From positions 496,001 to 560,000 of the forward strand of contig NZ_CP099918.1 in the NCBI RefSeq assembly GCF_030994125.1: a DNA stretch of 64,000 nt, written 5' to 3'. This document shows, in pieces, positions 46,418 to 54,973 of the stretch (its first letter is position 1; the number at the start of each line of letters is the position of its first letter). This stretch comes from Pseudoalteromonas xiamenensis (GTDB lineage Bacteria; Pseudomonadota; Gammaproteobacteria; Enterobacterales; Alteromonadaceae). The notes under the pieces were generated by a model. It was not told where the DNA came from. It made no database searches and saw nothing but the letters and a program-made list of their open reading frames with translations. The translations under genes and the position numbers were made by a program.

Positions 46418-49400
46418 ATGTCCCCGTTTTGTACCAAGCTGTTCTTTTGTTTATTGTTGGTATTTTGCTCCGCCGCTCAGGCGAAGAATGATTATCACCC
46501 GAGCCTGTTCGCCCCCACTATTTTTACCGCTGACGCCCATACGGAGCTGGCCAACAAAGAAATATTAAAACTGGCCCAAGACGACCAAGGCTTTATCTGG
46601 GTCGGCACCCAGCGCGGCCTGTTCCGCTACGACGGCTATGAAAACCGCAGAATGACATCCGAAGGTATGCCATTCGACGTGACCAATATCTACGTGCGCT
46701 CCTTGCTGGCCGACGGGGATGATTTATGGATAGGCACCATGGCAAGCGGCCTGTTTCGGCTCGATCTACGCAGCTATCAATTCAGTCACTTCCAACGGGA
46801 AAAAGACAACCCTGCCTCCCTTGGCGGCAACCAGGTCAACGGCCTACAGAAGGATTCACAGGGCAATCTCTGGATTGCTCACAGTTTCGGCCTAGACAAG
46901 TTCGATGTCTCAACACTGACATTTAACCATCATCTCTCCGCCGACAACCCCGAGGACCGCTACTTTAATTACCTGCTTGATCTGGAAACCGACACGGACG
47001 GTTCGCTGTGGCTTGCAACAGCCAAGGGGCTGGCAAAGCTTAATCCAAAGGAGCTGCACTTTTCATTGCTGCAAACGGGCGATTTTGAAAGCCTGCTCAA
47101 AGGCGTGGTGATCAGGCGCTTCTATACCGCCAAAGACGGCCGAGTATGGCTTGCCACGCAAAAGCAGGGCACCTATGTCATCAGCGGTGACCGCCAATCA
47201 GTACTCAAACTGGAGACACCGCCCTCCCGTCAGGCCGCAGCCAATACGGCCATTGCCGAAACCGATAACGGCGAGATATGGCTTTCAGGCACTTTGGGCA
47301 TTGAAATTCGCGACGCCGCTAGCGGCCGACTGAAAAAAACATTGCGGGGGAACCTGCTCGACAAATACGGCCTGCGGGGCGATTTGGTCTACCCCTTGCT
47401 GACATCACGCTCGGGTCTGGTGTGGCTCGGCGTCACCAATGTCGGCCTACAGTATTACAACCCGCAGTCGGATAAATTCCGTCATTTCGACAAGTACGCG
47501 CCCCAGTTAAAAACCACTTTCGACTCCTATCTGGCTAACGTGTTAAAGGTGAGCGAGTCGGAACTACTCGTTTTGAATCAGCACGCACCAACCCGGCTTG
47601 ACCTAACGACTGGCTACGCCGACCCCCTGCTTAAGGAACAGGCCGATAGAAACACCCAGTTTTTCAGTGCTGTAAAGCAATCAGAGGACGTCTATTGGCT
47701 TGGCGGCGGCAACGGCAATGTCTTCCGTTTCAATATCACCAGCCAAACGTTAAACGAATTCAAGCTGCCGCTGGCGAAAAACGACGGGGTGTTTGTCAGG
47801 CACCTCGCGCTTAGCCACAATGATGAACTTTGGATCGGTTCGGACAGAGGTCTGGCCAAGCTGAACGTGCACACGCTAGCGTTTTCCAAACCTGCCAATA
47901 TCGACGGTACGCCCTTTATCAATTATGTACGGGAACTGATGGTCGACACGCAAAATCGCGTTTGGGTCGGCACCACCAGCGGCTTTGGAGTGATAGATAA
48001 AAATAGGAACGAAGTGCGTTTATACAGTAAAGAGAGCGGCACCGAAGGCACCCTGAGGCACAACACCATAGTGCAATTTCTGCAAAATCGCCGCGGTGAA
48101 ATCCTGATTTACAATAAATCCGGCATCGATCGTCTGGTAGAGCATGAAAATGACATCATGCGCCTAGTTCCCTTTGCTGATCAGGCAACAGCAGATATGG
48201 ACAACGAGGACGTGCTGTTTCAACTGGCAAACGGCGAGTATCGGCTCGGCGCCCGCTTCTTGCTCAATGAAAACGGCAAGCCAATTCATAAGTTTGGCGA
48301 AGCGGACGGGGTGCGAGAAAGCGGCCACGGCAGAAGCATTATCCCCATTAACGACGACCTGTTGCATACATCGATTAACGGCCTAGTGTTAATGACACAA
48401 GACGCTGGGGAGCCATGGCACTACGAGCCCCCATTGGCCATCACCGAACTCAACGTAGGAAATCAGCCCCTAACCTTCGACTATATGCAACCAAATATTC
48501 GAGTTGCCGCATCGGCGAACCAATTTTCGCTGCGTTTCGCGGCGCTGGACTATTCCGCCCCCAAGGCAAACCGCTACCGCTATAAACTGCTAGGCTACGA
48601 CACCGATTGGATAGACACCCCGGCCGATGTGCGACAGGCTAAATACACCTCGTTGCCGCCGGGAGAATACAGTCTGCTTATCGAAGGCAGCAATCGCAAC
48701 GGCAACTGGAACAATGCCCCCCTGACCCTAACGGTATCAGTCGAGGCCAAGTTTTTCGAAACCGGGTGGTTCAAGGCACTTGTGTTGCTGCTCGGTGCGG
48801 TCGTTATCGCCGCCCTGTTCCGCTGGCGTCTAGCGCTTGCCAAAACCAAACAGCGTGAGGCCTATGAAAAGCGTGAAGCGATCCGCAGGGCAGAGATGAT
48901 GACGGAGCTGATGGATCAAAAAAATAAAATGCTGGCGGAGGTAACCCATGATCTGCGCACCCCGCTGGCCATGGTGAACATGCAGCTTGAGGCCCTGCAA
49001 GATGGGGTGCTGCAAGCGGATGAAAAATCCTACGACACGATGCAAAAGCGCATTGCCGGGCTGAACCAGCTGGTCGGCGATATCTACCAATTATCGCTGA
49101 TGGAGTCGAGCGCCCTTATTTTAAATAAACAATCGGTGAATTTAAGCGAACTACTGGCCTCGGCGGTGGATTCTTTTCTGCCTATGATGCAGCAAAAAAA
49201 TATCCGCCTCGAACTGTGCAATGACACCTCCGGCGAACTTAAACTCATGCTTGATGAGAGCAGGTTTAACCAAGTGCTCAACAACCTGATGAAAAACAGC
49301 TACCGCTACACCGACGAACAGGGTCACGTTCGTGTTACCCTTACGCAGGGCGACGGCAGGGCCGTGGTATGCTTTGAAGACAGCCACCCCGCCATCAGCG

Positions 49401-49585
49401 AAACGGAGCTTGAACGGGTGTTCGAGCGCCTGTATCGCGCACAATCCACCCGCGATAAAAGCAAGTCGGGCTCCGGGCTCGGACTTTGGATCTGCCGCTC
49501 CATCGTCGAAGCCCACGGCGGGGAAATTACGGCGTCGGCTTCCCCTTTGGGTGGTTTAAGCATTACAATTAAACTTCCGCTGTAG
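46418..49585 (+). CDS. Propeller sensor histidine kinase (Reg_prop - Y_Y_Y - TM - DHp - HATPase)
   Basis: A 1055-aa membrane kinase. A signal peptide (LLLVFCSAAQA) is followed by two-component-regulator propeller repeats (GFIWVGTQRGLFRYDG, DLWIGTMASGLFRLD, NRVWVGTTSGFGVID) and a Y_Y_Y domain (NRYRYKLLGYDTDW, LPPGEYSLLIEGSN). A membrane helix lies near 783-803, then DHp with THDLRTPLA (His near 844) and an HATPase with N-box NLMKNSYRY and G2 SGSGLGLWICRS. The G1 box reads DSHPAIS where DxGxG is usual, so ATP binding may be altered. The architecture is common for sensors of extracellular carbohydrate breakdown products. It is followed after 7 bp by an OmpR-type regulator gene and diverges from giant gene B. 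Base composition is visibly GC-richer than the left flank (33 of 60 in one line counted, against 24 of 60 in a line of the left-hand sensor). Confidence 0.92.
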   Translation: MSPFCTKLFFCLLLVFCSAAQAKNDYHPSLFAPTIFTADAHTELANKEILKLAQDDQGFIWVGTQRGLFRYDGYENRRMTSEGMPFDVTNIYVRSLLADGDDLWIGTMASGLFRLDLRSYQFSHFQREKDNPASLGGNQVNGLQKDSQGNLWIAHSFGLDKFDVSTLTFNHHLSADNPEDRYFNYLLDLETDTDGSLWLATAKGLAKLNPKELHFSLLQTGDFESLLKGVVIRRFYTAKDGRVWLATQKQGTYVISGDRQSVLKLETPPSRQAAANTAIAETDNGEIWLSGTLGIEIRDAASGRLKKTLRGNLLDKYGLRGDLVYPLLTSRSGLVWLGVTNVGLQYYNPQSDKFRHFDKYAPQLKTTFDSYLANVLKVSESELLVLNQHAPTRLDLTTGYADPLLKEQADRNTQFFSAVKQSEDVYWLGGGNGNVFRFNITSQTLNEFKLPLAKNDGVFVRHLALSHNDELWIGSDRGLAKLNVHTLAFSKPANIDGTPFINYVRELMVDTQNRVWVGTTSGFGVIDKNRNEVRLYSKESGTEGTLRHNTIVQFLQNRRGEILIYNKSGIDRLVEHENDIMRLVPFADQATADMDNEDVLFQLANGEYRLGARFLLNENGKPIHKFGEADGVRESGHGRSIIPINDDLLHTSINGLVLMTQDAGEPWHYEPPLAITELNVGNQPLTFDYMQPNIRVAASANQFSLRFAALDYSAPKANRYRYKLLGYDTDWIDTPADVRQAKYTSLPPGEYSLLIEGSNRNGNWNNAPLTLTVSVEAKFFETGWFKALVLLLGAVVIAALFRWRLALAKTKQREAYEKREAIRRAEMMTELMDQKNKMLAEVTHDLRTPLAMVNMQLEALQDGVLQADEKSYDTMQKRIAGLNQLVGDIYQLSLMESSALILNKQSVNLSELLASAVDSFLPMMQQKNIRLELCNDTSGELKLMLDESRFNQVLNNLMKNSYRYTDEQGHVRVTLTQGDGRAVVCFEDSHPAISETELERVFERLYRAQSTRDKSKSGSGLGLWICRSIVEAHGGEITASASPLGGLSITIKLPL

Positions 49586-49592
49586 ATACCGA

Positions 49593-50267
49593 ATGCCCAT
49601 GACAGACACCATAGTGATCGTTGAAGACGATCAGGAAATTGCCGACATAGTTACCCTGTACCTGCATGCTGCAGGCATGAACACGCAATACTTTGCAGAC
49701 GGGATAGGTGTAGCCGACTGGGTCAGGGCCAACGAGCCTGAAGTGGTATTGCTGGATCTCGACCTGCCCACCAAACAGGGGCTGGACGTATGCAGGGAAA
49801 TTCGCGCCTTTAGTGCTGTGCCCGTCATTATCACCACCGCCAAGGTGGAAGAAGTTGACCGACTGGTGGGCCTTGAAATCGGCGCGGACGATTATGTCTG
49901 CAAGCCCTATTCGGTTAAGGAGTTGGTCGCCCGAGTCAAAGTGCAGCTCAGGCGGCTGAATCGCCCCCTGCAACCGGAACACAGCCTAACGGTCGATAAC
50001 TGCAGCTTTAGGATCAGCCTGAACGATGAGACCGTCGAATTGTCGGCGGTTGAATTCAAGCTATTTCATCTATTGTACTCAACCCCAAATCGCATCTATT
50101 CCCGCCAACAGATCTTGGATCTGGTGTACCAAGAATACAGCGACACCTCTGAACGCACCGTCGACAGCCATATCCGCAACATCCGTAAAAAGCTCGCCAA
50201 ACTCCCCCTTGAACAGGACCTGATCCGCTCGATTTACGGGGCAGGATATAAATTTGAGATGAGTTGA
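49593..50267 (+). CDS. OmpR/PhoB-family response regulator, partner of the propeller kinase
   Basis: A 224-aa protein with an N-terminal receiver (IVIVEDDQE, phosphoacceptor Asp55 in VVLLDLDLP, Lys in VCKPYS) and a C-terminal winged helix (TVELSAVEFKLFHLL, SERTVDSHIRNIRKKL, IRSIYGAGYKF). Layout and motifs match BaeR-like regulators. The start lies 7 bp after the kinase stop, so the pair is one operon; an ATG two codons later is an equally good start. Its targets are unknown, the divergent giant gene B and the downstream sigma/kinase genes being the nearest candidates. Confidence 0.93.
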   Translation: MPMTDTIVIVEDDQEIADIVTLYLHAAGMNTQYFADGIGVADWVRANEPEVVLLDLDLPTKQGLDVCREIRAFSAVPVIITTAKVEEVDRLVGLEIGADDYVCKPYSVKELVARVKVQLRRLNRPLQPEHSLTVDNCSFRISLNDETVELSAVEFKLFHLLYSTPNRIYSRQQILDLVYQEYSDTSERTVDSHIRNIRKKLAKLPLEQDLIRSIYGAGYKFEMS

Positions 50268-50393
50268 TTCCGGCCATTCTCAGGATCCCGCTGCAGACGA
50301 TTTCACTGCCAAAAACTCCCCCTCTGCATTCTCAGTGCATATTTGTGTGTTTTAATTCGCATTGAACCTATTTTACATGGCGATTGAAAACCG

Positions 50394-50663
50394 ATGAAAC
50401 ACCCCGACAGGGCAACCCGCTTACCAGAGTATGGCAGCAAAGGCCCTCTGAGCGAAGAAGGGGGCGAAGCCAAAAAGGCGCAGTTTCTGGCGACCCTGTC
50501 CCACCAGTTACGCACGCCGCTGTCCGTTATCAAATTATATGTTGAAGCCCTTCAGGACGGTATGTACGACAACACCGACGAGGCGTTTGCTCGGCTGGAT
50601 GCGAAATGCCGGGAAATCGAGCAGCTGATGGACGAGCTGCTAAAAGAGGCTAAAACAAAGTGA
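50394..50663 (+). CDS. Orphan DHp (HisKA-only) mini-protein or kinase remnant
   Basis: An 89-aa frame whose residues about 29-85 are a complete-looking histidine kinase dimerisation/phosphoacceptor domain (FLATLSHQLRTPLSVIKL, then EALQDGM) with the phosphorylatable His, but no ATPase domain, sensor or membrane helix. It resembles the DHp of the kinase at 46418 (shared EALQDG). No strong ribosome site is seen. The last 81 bases are copied ahead of the second sigma factor gene at 54974. It is either the remnant of a kinase gene cut by rearrangement or a small DHp-only phosphotransfer or decoy protein; I favour the remnant. Confidence 0.55.
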   Translation: MKHPDRATRLPEYGSKGPLSEEGGEAKKAQFLATLSHQLRTPLSVIKLYVEALQDGMYDNTDEAFARLDAKCREIEQLMDELLKEAKTK

Positions 50664-52585
50664 AAAACTGCTTGAGAACTTAGTGTGCTTTCATTTGATT
50701 AGCACCGCGATGCGTAAGGTCAGCGGCGCAAGTGCGTACGACTCCATGACGCGTGAGTTTGAACATGAGATAATCAATGGTCTGATTTCTCTTCGCCGTG
50801 TCAAATGGAACTTAACGCTTAATGTTTTCTTAAGTTGAACCTTGCAACATGGAATGCAAATCAACGACCAAAACGTCAGAGCTTATGTCAGCTTTGCCAA
50901 TATCAGCTAGAGAGGTCCCAGCTATGGATACCCAACTTACCCCCGCCGACTTAATGGTAAGCCCGACGCTTTACAGGGAACTTAAGGCGTGCGCCAACCG
51001 TATTTTGGCCCAATACGGCAACAACATTACATTGCAAACCACCGAGGTAGTGCATGAAGCCTGTGTAAAACTGATCGAAGCCGATGGAAGCTATCAAAGC
51101 AAAGAACACCTGTTCCGCACAGCCGCCAAGGCGATGCGTCACTTACTGATCGACTACGCCCGTGCCAAGTCGGCCTCCAAGCGCGGTGGCGGCGCCGTAA
51201 AAACCCAGTGGCTTGACGAATTGCTCAGTGAAGACGACGAAAACGAGGGGCTGCTGGCGGTTGAACAGTGTTTCAAGCAAATTTGTACCGTTGGCGATCG
51301 TATGGAGTCAATCGTTGAGCTTCATTATTTCGCCGGCTTTCCACAGCAAAAGGTCGCTGATACACTTAGCCTCAGCTTGCGGACTGTCGAACGGGAACTC
51401 ACGTTCGCTCGCGCATTTTTATACGACCGACTAAGTAAAGGTAATAGCCCAGATTATGCTTGATCTCAAACGTGTTAAAGTGCTGTTCGACGACTGTATT
51501 GATCTCGCCGTCGAGGAACGACAAAAATTCCTAGAACAAAGTGGTTGTAGCAAGGAAGAACAACACGAAGTCTTACGTTTGCTGGCCCACTTAGACTCGA
51601 CCAAGACCATCCATCTTGCGGGTCATGCACAACAACTAATCGGCCAACACATTCGCGAACTAGGTCAACAATTGCAATCGGGGCAGCTACTTGGTCCTTA
51701 TCGCATCATTGAAGAAATTGGCGCCGGTGGCATGGGCGTGGTGTTTTTAGCTGAACGTGCCGATGGGCAATACGAACAAACTGTCGCTATCAAACTCGCG
51801 CCTGGTTTTTCCGCCGCGGACGATCTTCAACATTTCTCTACGGAACGTCAACTATTAGCTAAGCTACAGCATCCCCATATCGCCATGTTACTTGATGGTG
51901 GCGTCACCGACGACAAGCGACCTTACCTCGTCATGGAGTATGTTGAAGGTCAAAATCTGACTGACTACTGTGCATCACAACAGCTGTCTTTAACACGAAA
52001 ACTCGATCTGTTTTTACACGTCTGCGATGCGGTCAGCTACGCACATCAACGCTTAATAATCCACTGTGACCTCAAAGCCGAAAATATTTTGGTAAACCGT
52101 GAAGGCGTTGTAAAGCTACTTGATTTCGGCACAAGCCGAGTACTACAACATGGCCAAGAAGATACCGATGCCGCTCGCATCATGGCCATGACACTGTCCT
52201 GCGCCAGTCCTGAGCAAATCCTCGGCGAGCCAACAACGACCGCCACTGATGTCTATGGCCTCGGTGCACTGCTATATCAATTGCTCACAGGGCACTCGCC
52301 ACACACAGTTGACCGAGACATGATGGCTGCCACTCTCGAATCAATTTGCCGTGACAAACCGAAAGCGCCAAGCGATTTCCAACATCGCATAAGCAAAGAT
52401 CTCGACAATATTACCCTCAAAGCCCTTGAAAAACTGCCTCTAGACAGATACCAAAGCGCCTCGGATCTTGCCCGAGACATTAAACGTTACCTTAGAGGAC
52501 AAGCGGTGTCGGCAACCCGTTCAACCCCTGTCTATCTGTTCAGCAAATTACTCAAACGCCATCCCCTTGCCGCCGTGTTGAGCTC
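50583..52585 (+). repeat. 2.0-kb direct repeat, copy 1 (sigma gene plus kinase catalytic half)
   Basis: It matches 54974-56976 at an offset of 4391 bp with roughly a dozen substitutions that I could count. Most lie in the sigma gene and its upstream region, very few in the kinase half. It begins inside the DHp mini-gene and ends within the kinase transmembrane helix. The 260 bp before the sigma start (50664-50923) hold no certain gene; a 42-codon frame at 50710-50838 is preserved in both copies. Confidence 0.92.
50924..51463 (+). CDS. ECF-type sigma factor, copy 1
   Basis: A 179-aa sigma-70-family protein of the ECF subtype that accompanies Ser/Thr kinase genes. It has a sigma-2 region (TTEVVHEACVKLIEADGSY, FRTAAKAMRHLLIDYARAK) and a sigma-4 HTH (MESIVELHYFAGFPQQKVADTLSLSLRTVERE given as positions about 127-158). 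The start at 50924 follows AGAGAGG at good spacing. A longer frame from 50849 is excluded because the second copy has an in-frame stop just before the same ATG. The stop overlaps the kinase start by 8 bp, so translation is coupled. No anti-sigma gene is present; in this family the kinase is thought to regulate the sigma factor. Confidence 0.9.
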   Translation: MDTQLTPADLMVSPTLYRELKACANRILAQYGNNITLQTTEVVHEACVKLIEADGSYQSKEHLFRTAAKAMRHLLIDYARAKSASKRGGGAVKTQWLDELLSEDDENEGLLAVEQCFKQICTVGDRMESIVELHYFAGFPQQKVADTLSLSLRTVERELTFARAFLYDRLSKGNSPDYA

Positions 52586-54281
52586 GGCTCTGGCCATCGC
52601 GATGACCACGGGATTGGTGGTGACCAACAGCCTCAATCAAAGCCTGACAAAGCAAAGAGACGAACTGATTGCCACCCAAAAAGGTCTGCAACAACAAACC
52701 CATACGGCGGAAAAAGTCATAGAGCTTTTGACCGACATGTTTGAAGCAGCCTCACCAGAAAACGCCCAAGGTGAAGCCATCAGTATTGCTAAGCTGGTCG
52801 ATACCGCGATCAGCAAAACCCGCAATACCTTGTCGCAACAACCTGATATTAAATCCCGTCTGCTAGGGGTACTTTCGAAGGTGCAAAACAACCTAGGAGA
52901 GGATCAACAGGCCGTCGCCCTGATGGAAGAAGCGTTCAAATTGAAACAGCAAAATGGCGGGCAACCAACCGTGGCCGATTTCGCTGAACTTGGTAATGCC
53001 TATATCATCGCAGGTCAATTTGATAAAGCGCTCAACTACTTGCGCCAAGGGGAGCTGATGGCACACGCTCCCGATGTCAGCGGACAAGATCGGGCGTTGG
53101 TGGATTATTATCTGGGTCTCTACTTTACAAAACAAAGCCAATTCGACCAGGCTCAGGACTATTATCACAAGGCTGATGCGTATTGGCAGCAACATCAAGA
53201 CGAACAAGAAACGACGCCACTGGAGATCCGTTTTCAAATTGCCTACATCCATTACTATGCAGAAGAATTTACTCAGGCCATAGAGATACTGACTGCGCTG
53301 TTAGCTGACACACAGAGATTATTCGGTGAAAATCATCCGCAGAACCTAAATACCCTGAGGATGTTGTCCAACAACTACCGTCACCTCGGTGACTATGACA
53401 AGGCTGAAACCAGCATAGTGCGTGCCTATCAACTGGCCGACAGGATCCTTGAGCCAAACTCGCAACTCAATCAGGCGGTGACCCAGTCTTATGTCTATCT
53501 GCTCACCGATCTGGGCCGCTATCAGGAAGAAATCGATCTTCTCAATAAAGAGCTGGCGGGCGGTCTGACCAACCCCATCACGCTGGGTAATTATCACTCT
53601 GACAGAGGTCAGGCTCACCTAGAAATGGGCAACTTTCACGCCAGTAAGGACGATTTCGAACAAGCGTTAAGCCTGTTAAGACCCCATTACCCAGATTCCA
53701 GCCTAGATACCTTCCCGGCTCGCTTATTCCTGGCATACAGTCGCTCTTTTCTCGGTGAAGCCGACATTGCTGAACTGTCACTTGAGGCGCTCTATGCTCA
53801 GGCCGAGCAGCAGTTCCCAAAAGGTGACTACAATCTGGGTCTGGTTGCACTACTGCAGGGCGCAGTCGCCCTCAACAATCACGACTTCGAAAAAGCAGGC
53901 CGCAAGATACAGATTGCCAAAGCCAATTTCGAAGCTCACTTCCCACCAGAGCATGTGGCCCATATCACTTTGCTTCGTATCGAAGGCGATCACTATTTGG
54001 CGACGCAACAATGGCATAAGGCCCACAAGGTGCTAGCTCGGGCTTGGGACTTGACGGATAAATACCATCCCCCGGGTTCAGTCGAGGGCCAATTAATCCG
54101 CCTTAAAGATGCGCAGGCCTTGTGGCATCTGGGTGAAACCAACAATGCCCGCGAAATAGTCGCAGCCGCCGCGCACTTGTTGCAAAGCAAGCTGACGTCC
54201 GAGTCGCAGTACCATCAAATTGCACAGCAGACTGCCCGTTTGGTCGGCATAAACCTAAACCAAGCGGCGCCGGGTGGATAA
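51456..54281 (+). CDS. Membrane Ser/Thr protein kinase with C-terminal TPR-like sensor, copy 1
   Basis: A 941-aa PknB-type kinase. The catalytic domain spans about 80-345: Gly-rich loop GAGGMG (89-94), catalytic Lys in AIKLA (113), HCDLKAEN (Asp205; HCD in place of HRD, so a non-RD kinase), DFG (223-225) and SPEQ. A single membrane helix lies at about 370-390. The remaining 550 residues are helical TPR-like repeats (ADFAELGNAYIIAGQFDKAL, NTLRMLSNNYRHLGDYDKAE) predicted to lie outside the cytoplasm. The first about 376 residues are nearly identical to the second kinase, while the TPR part is only distantly similar. It is coupled to the sigma gene by an 8-bp overlap. The likely role is to pass an envelope signal to the sigma factor. 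Confidence 0.92.
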   Translation: MLDLKRVKVLFDDCIDLAVEERQKFLEQSGCSKEEQHEVLRLLAHLDSTKTIHLAGHAQQLIGQHIRELGQQLQSGQLLGPYRIIEEIGAGGMGVVFLAERADGQYEQTVAIKLAPGFSAADDLQHFSTERQLLAKLQHPHIAMLLDGGVTDDKRPYLVMEYVEGQNLTDYCASQQLSLTRKLDLFLHVCDAVSYAHQRLIIHCDLKAENILVNREGVVKLLDFGTSRVLQHGQEDTDAARIMAMTLSCASPEQILGEPTTTATDVYGLGALLYQLLTGHSPHTVDRDMMAATLESICRDKPKAPSDFQHRISKDLDNITLKALEKLPLDRYQSASDLARDIKRYLRGQAVSATRSTPVYLFSKLLKRHPLAAVLSSALAIAMTTGLVVTNSLNQSLTKQRDELIATQKGLQQQTHTAEKVIELLTDMFEAASPENAQGEAISIAKLVDTAISKTRNTLSQQPDIKSRLLGVLSKVQNNLGEDQQAVALMEEAFKLKQQNGGQPTVADFAELGNAYIIAGQFDKALNYLRQGELMAHAPDVSGQDRALVDYYLGLYFTKQSQFDQAQDYYHKADAYWQQHQDEQETTPLEIRFQIAYIHYYAEEFTQAIEILTALLADTQRLFGENHPQNLNTLRMLSNNYRHLGDYDKAETSIVRAYQLADRILEPNSQLNQAVTQSYVYLLTDLGRYQEEIDLLNKELAGGLTNPITLGNYHSDRGQAHLEMGNFHASKDDFEQALSLLRPHYPDSSLDTFPARLFLAYSRSFLGEADIAELSLEALYAQAEQQFPKGDYNLGLVALLQGAVALNNHDFEKAGRKIQIAKANFEAHFPPEHVAHITLLRIEGDHYLATQQWHKAHKVLARAWDLTDKYHPPGSVEGQLIRLKDAQALWHLGETNNAREIVAAAAHLLQSKLTSESQYHQIAQQTARLVGINLNQAAPGG

Positions 54282-54306
54282 ACCATGCTTAATTTGAAAC
54301 GCATCT

Positions 54307-54948
54307 CTAAACCGCTTGCCCTGCGGCAAATCCACAGCTCCATGCGTATTGGAAGTTATAGCCGCCTAACCAGTCTGTCACGTCCGTGACTTCGCCGATA
54401 AAGTACAAGCCTTTTTGTTTTTTGGCTTCGAAGGTTTTTGAGCTGAGCTCGTCGGTGTCTACGCCGCCGAGTGTCACTTCGGCGGTGCGGTAGCCTTCGG
54501 TGCCGTTGGGTTTTATTTGCCAATTGTGGAGGTAGTTGGCAATGACGTCTATTTCACTGTGAGTTAGCTGGTTTAGGGCTTTGTCAGGGATGGCTTGCTC
54601 AGCAATCAATACTTCCACAAAACGCTTAGGTAGGATTGCGCTTAAGGCGTTTTTCAATGATTTACTGGCACTTTCACTGCGCCATTGGTGTATGGTTTCG
54701 CTTAAGTTTAGCTCTGGCAACAGGTTAATTGTCACCGCCTGCCCAGCTCGCCAAAATGACGATATTTGCAATATAGCAGGGCCTGACAGGCCACGGTGGG
54801 TAAATAAAATGTTCTCTTTGAATGTGGTGCCGCATTCGCTACTTACTTCACAAAAAATGCTGATACCTGATAATCCATCAAAACGTATTTGGAATTTTGG
54901 GGTCATGGAATTTTTGGGGTCAGGTCTAGAATTTTGCAATCTGCACAA
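54307..54948 (-). pseudogene. C-terminal fragment of an HI0933/YhiN-family flavoprotein
   Basis: The frame encodes the C-terminal half of a YhiN/HI0933-type NAD(P)/FAD-dependent oxidoreductase: LFTHRGLSGPAILQISS, EVTLGGVDTDELSSKT, GLYFIGEVTDVTDWLGGYNFQ and AWSCGFAAGQA. Whole members are about 400 residues; this one lacks the N-terminal Rossmann FAD-binding half (GxGxxG). The first codons, from about 54916, come from a REP-like palindrome and are not family sequence. It therefore cannot bind FAD normally and is a truncated relic. It sits tail to tail with kinase copy 1 and directly before the second copy of the 2-kb repeat. Confidence 0.85.
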
Positions 54949-54964
54949 TTCTAGACCTGACCCC
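54916..54964. repeat. REP-like palindrome (GGGGTCAGGTC type)
   Basis: Two 23-bp arms (54916-54938 and 54942-54964) are inverted repeats with one mismatch and a 3-nt loop. The left arm begins GGGGTCAGGTCTAGAATT. A partial direct copy (GGAATTTTGGGGTCA) lies just before it. GGGGTCAGGTC palindromes are typical of REP elements mobilised by REP-associated tyrosine transposases; no such gene is in the window. It ends nine bases before the second 2-kb repeat. Confidence 0.75.
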
Positions 54965-54973
54965 CATCTACTG

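Noticed and set aside
46288..46491. 67-codon frame overlapping the start of the propeller kinase
   Set aside because: It overlaps the kinase signal peptide in another frame and has no recognisable character.
50849..50923. N-terminal extension of sigma copy 1 (204-aa reading)
   Set aside because: The second copy has an in-frame TAA just before the ATG at 55315 and the ribosome site is adjacent to the inner ATG, so the shorter start is correct.
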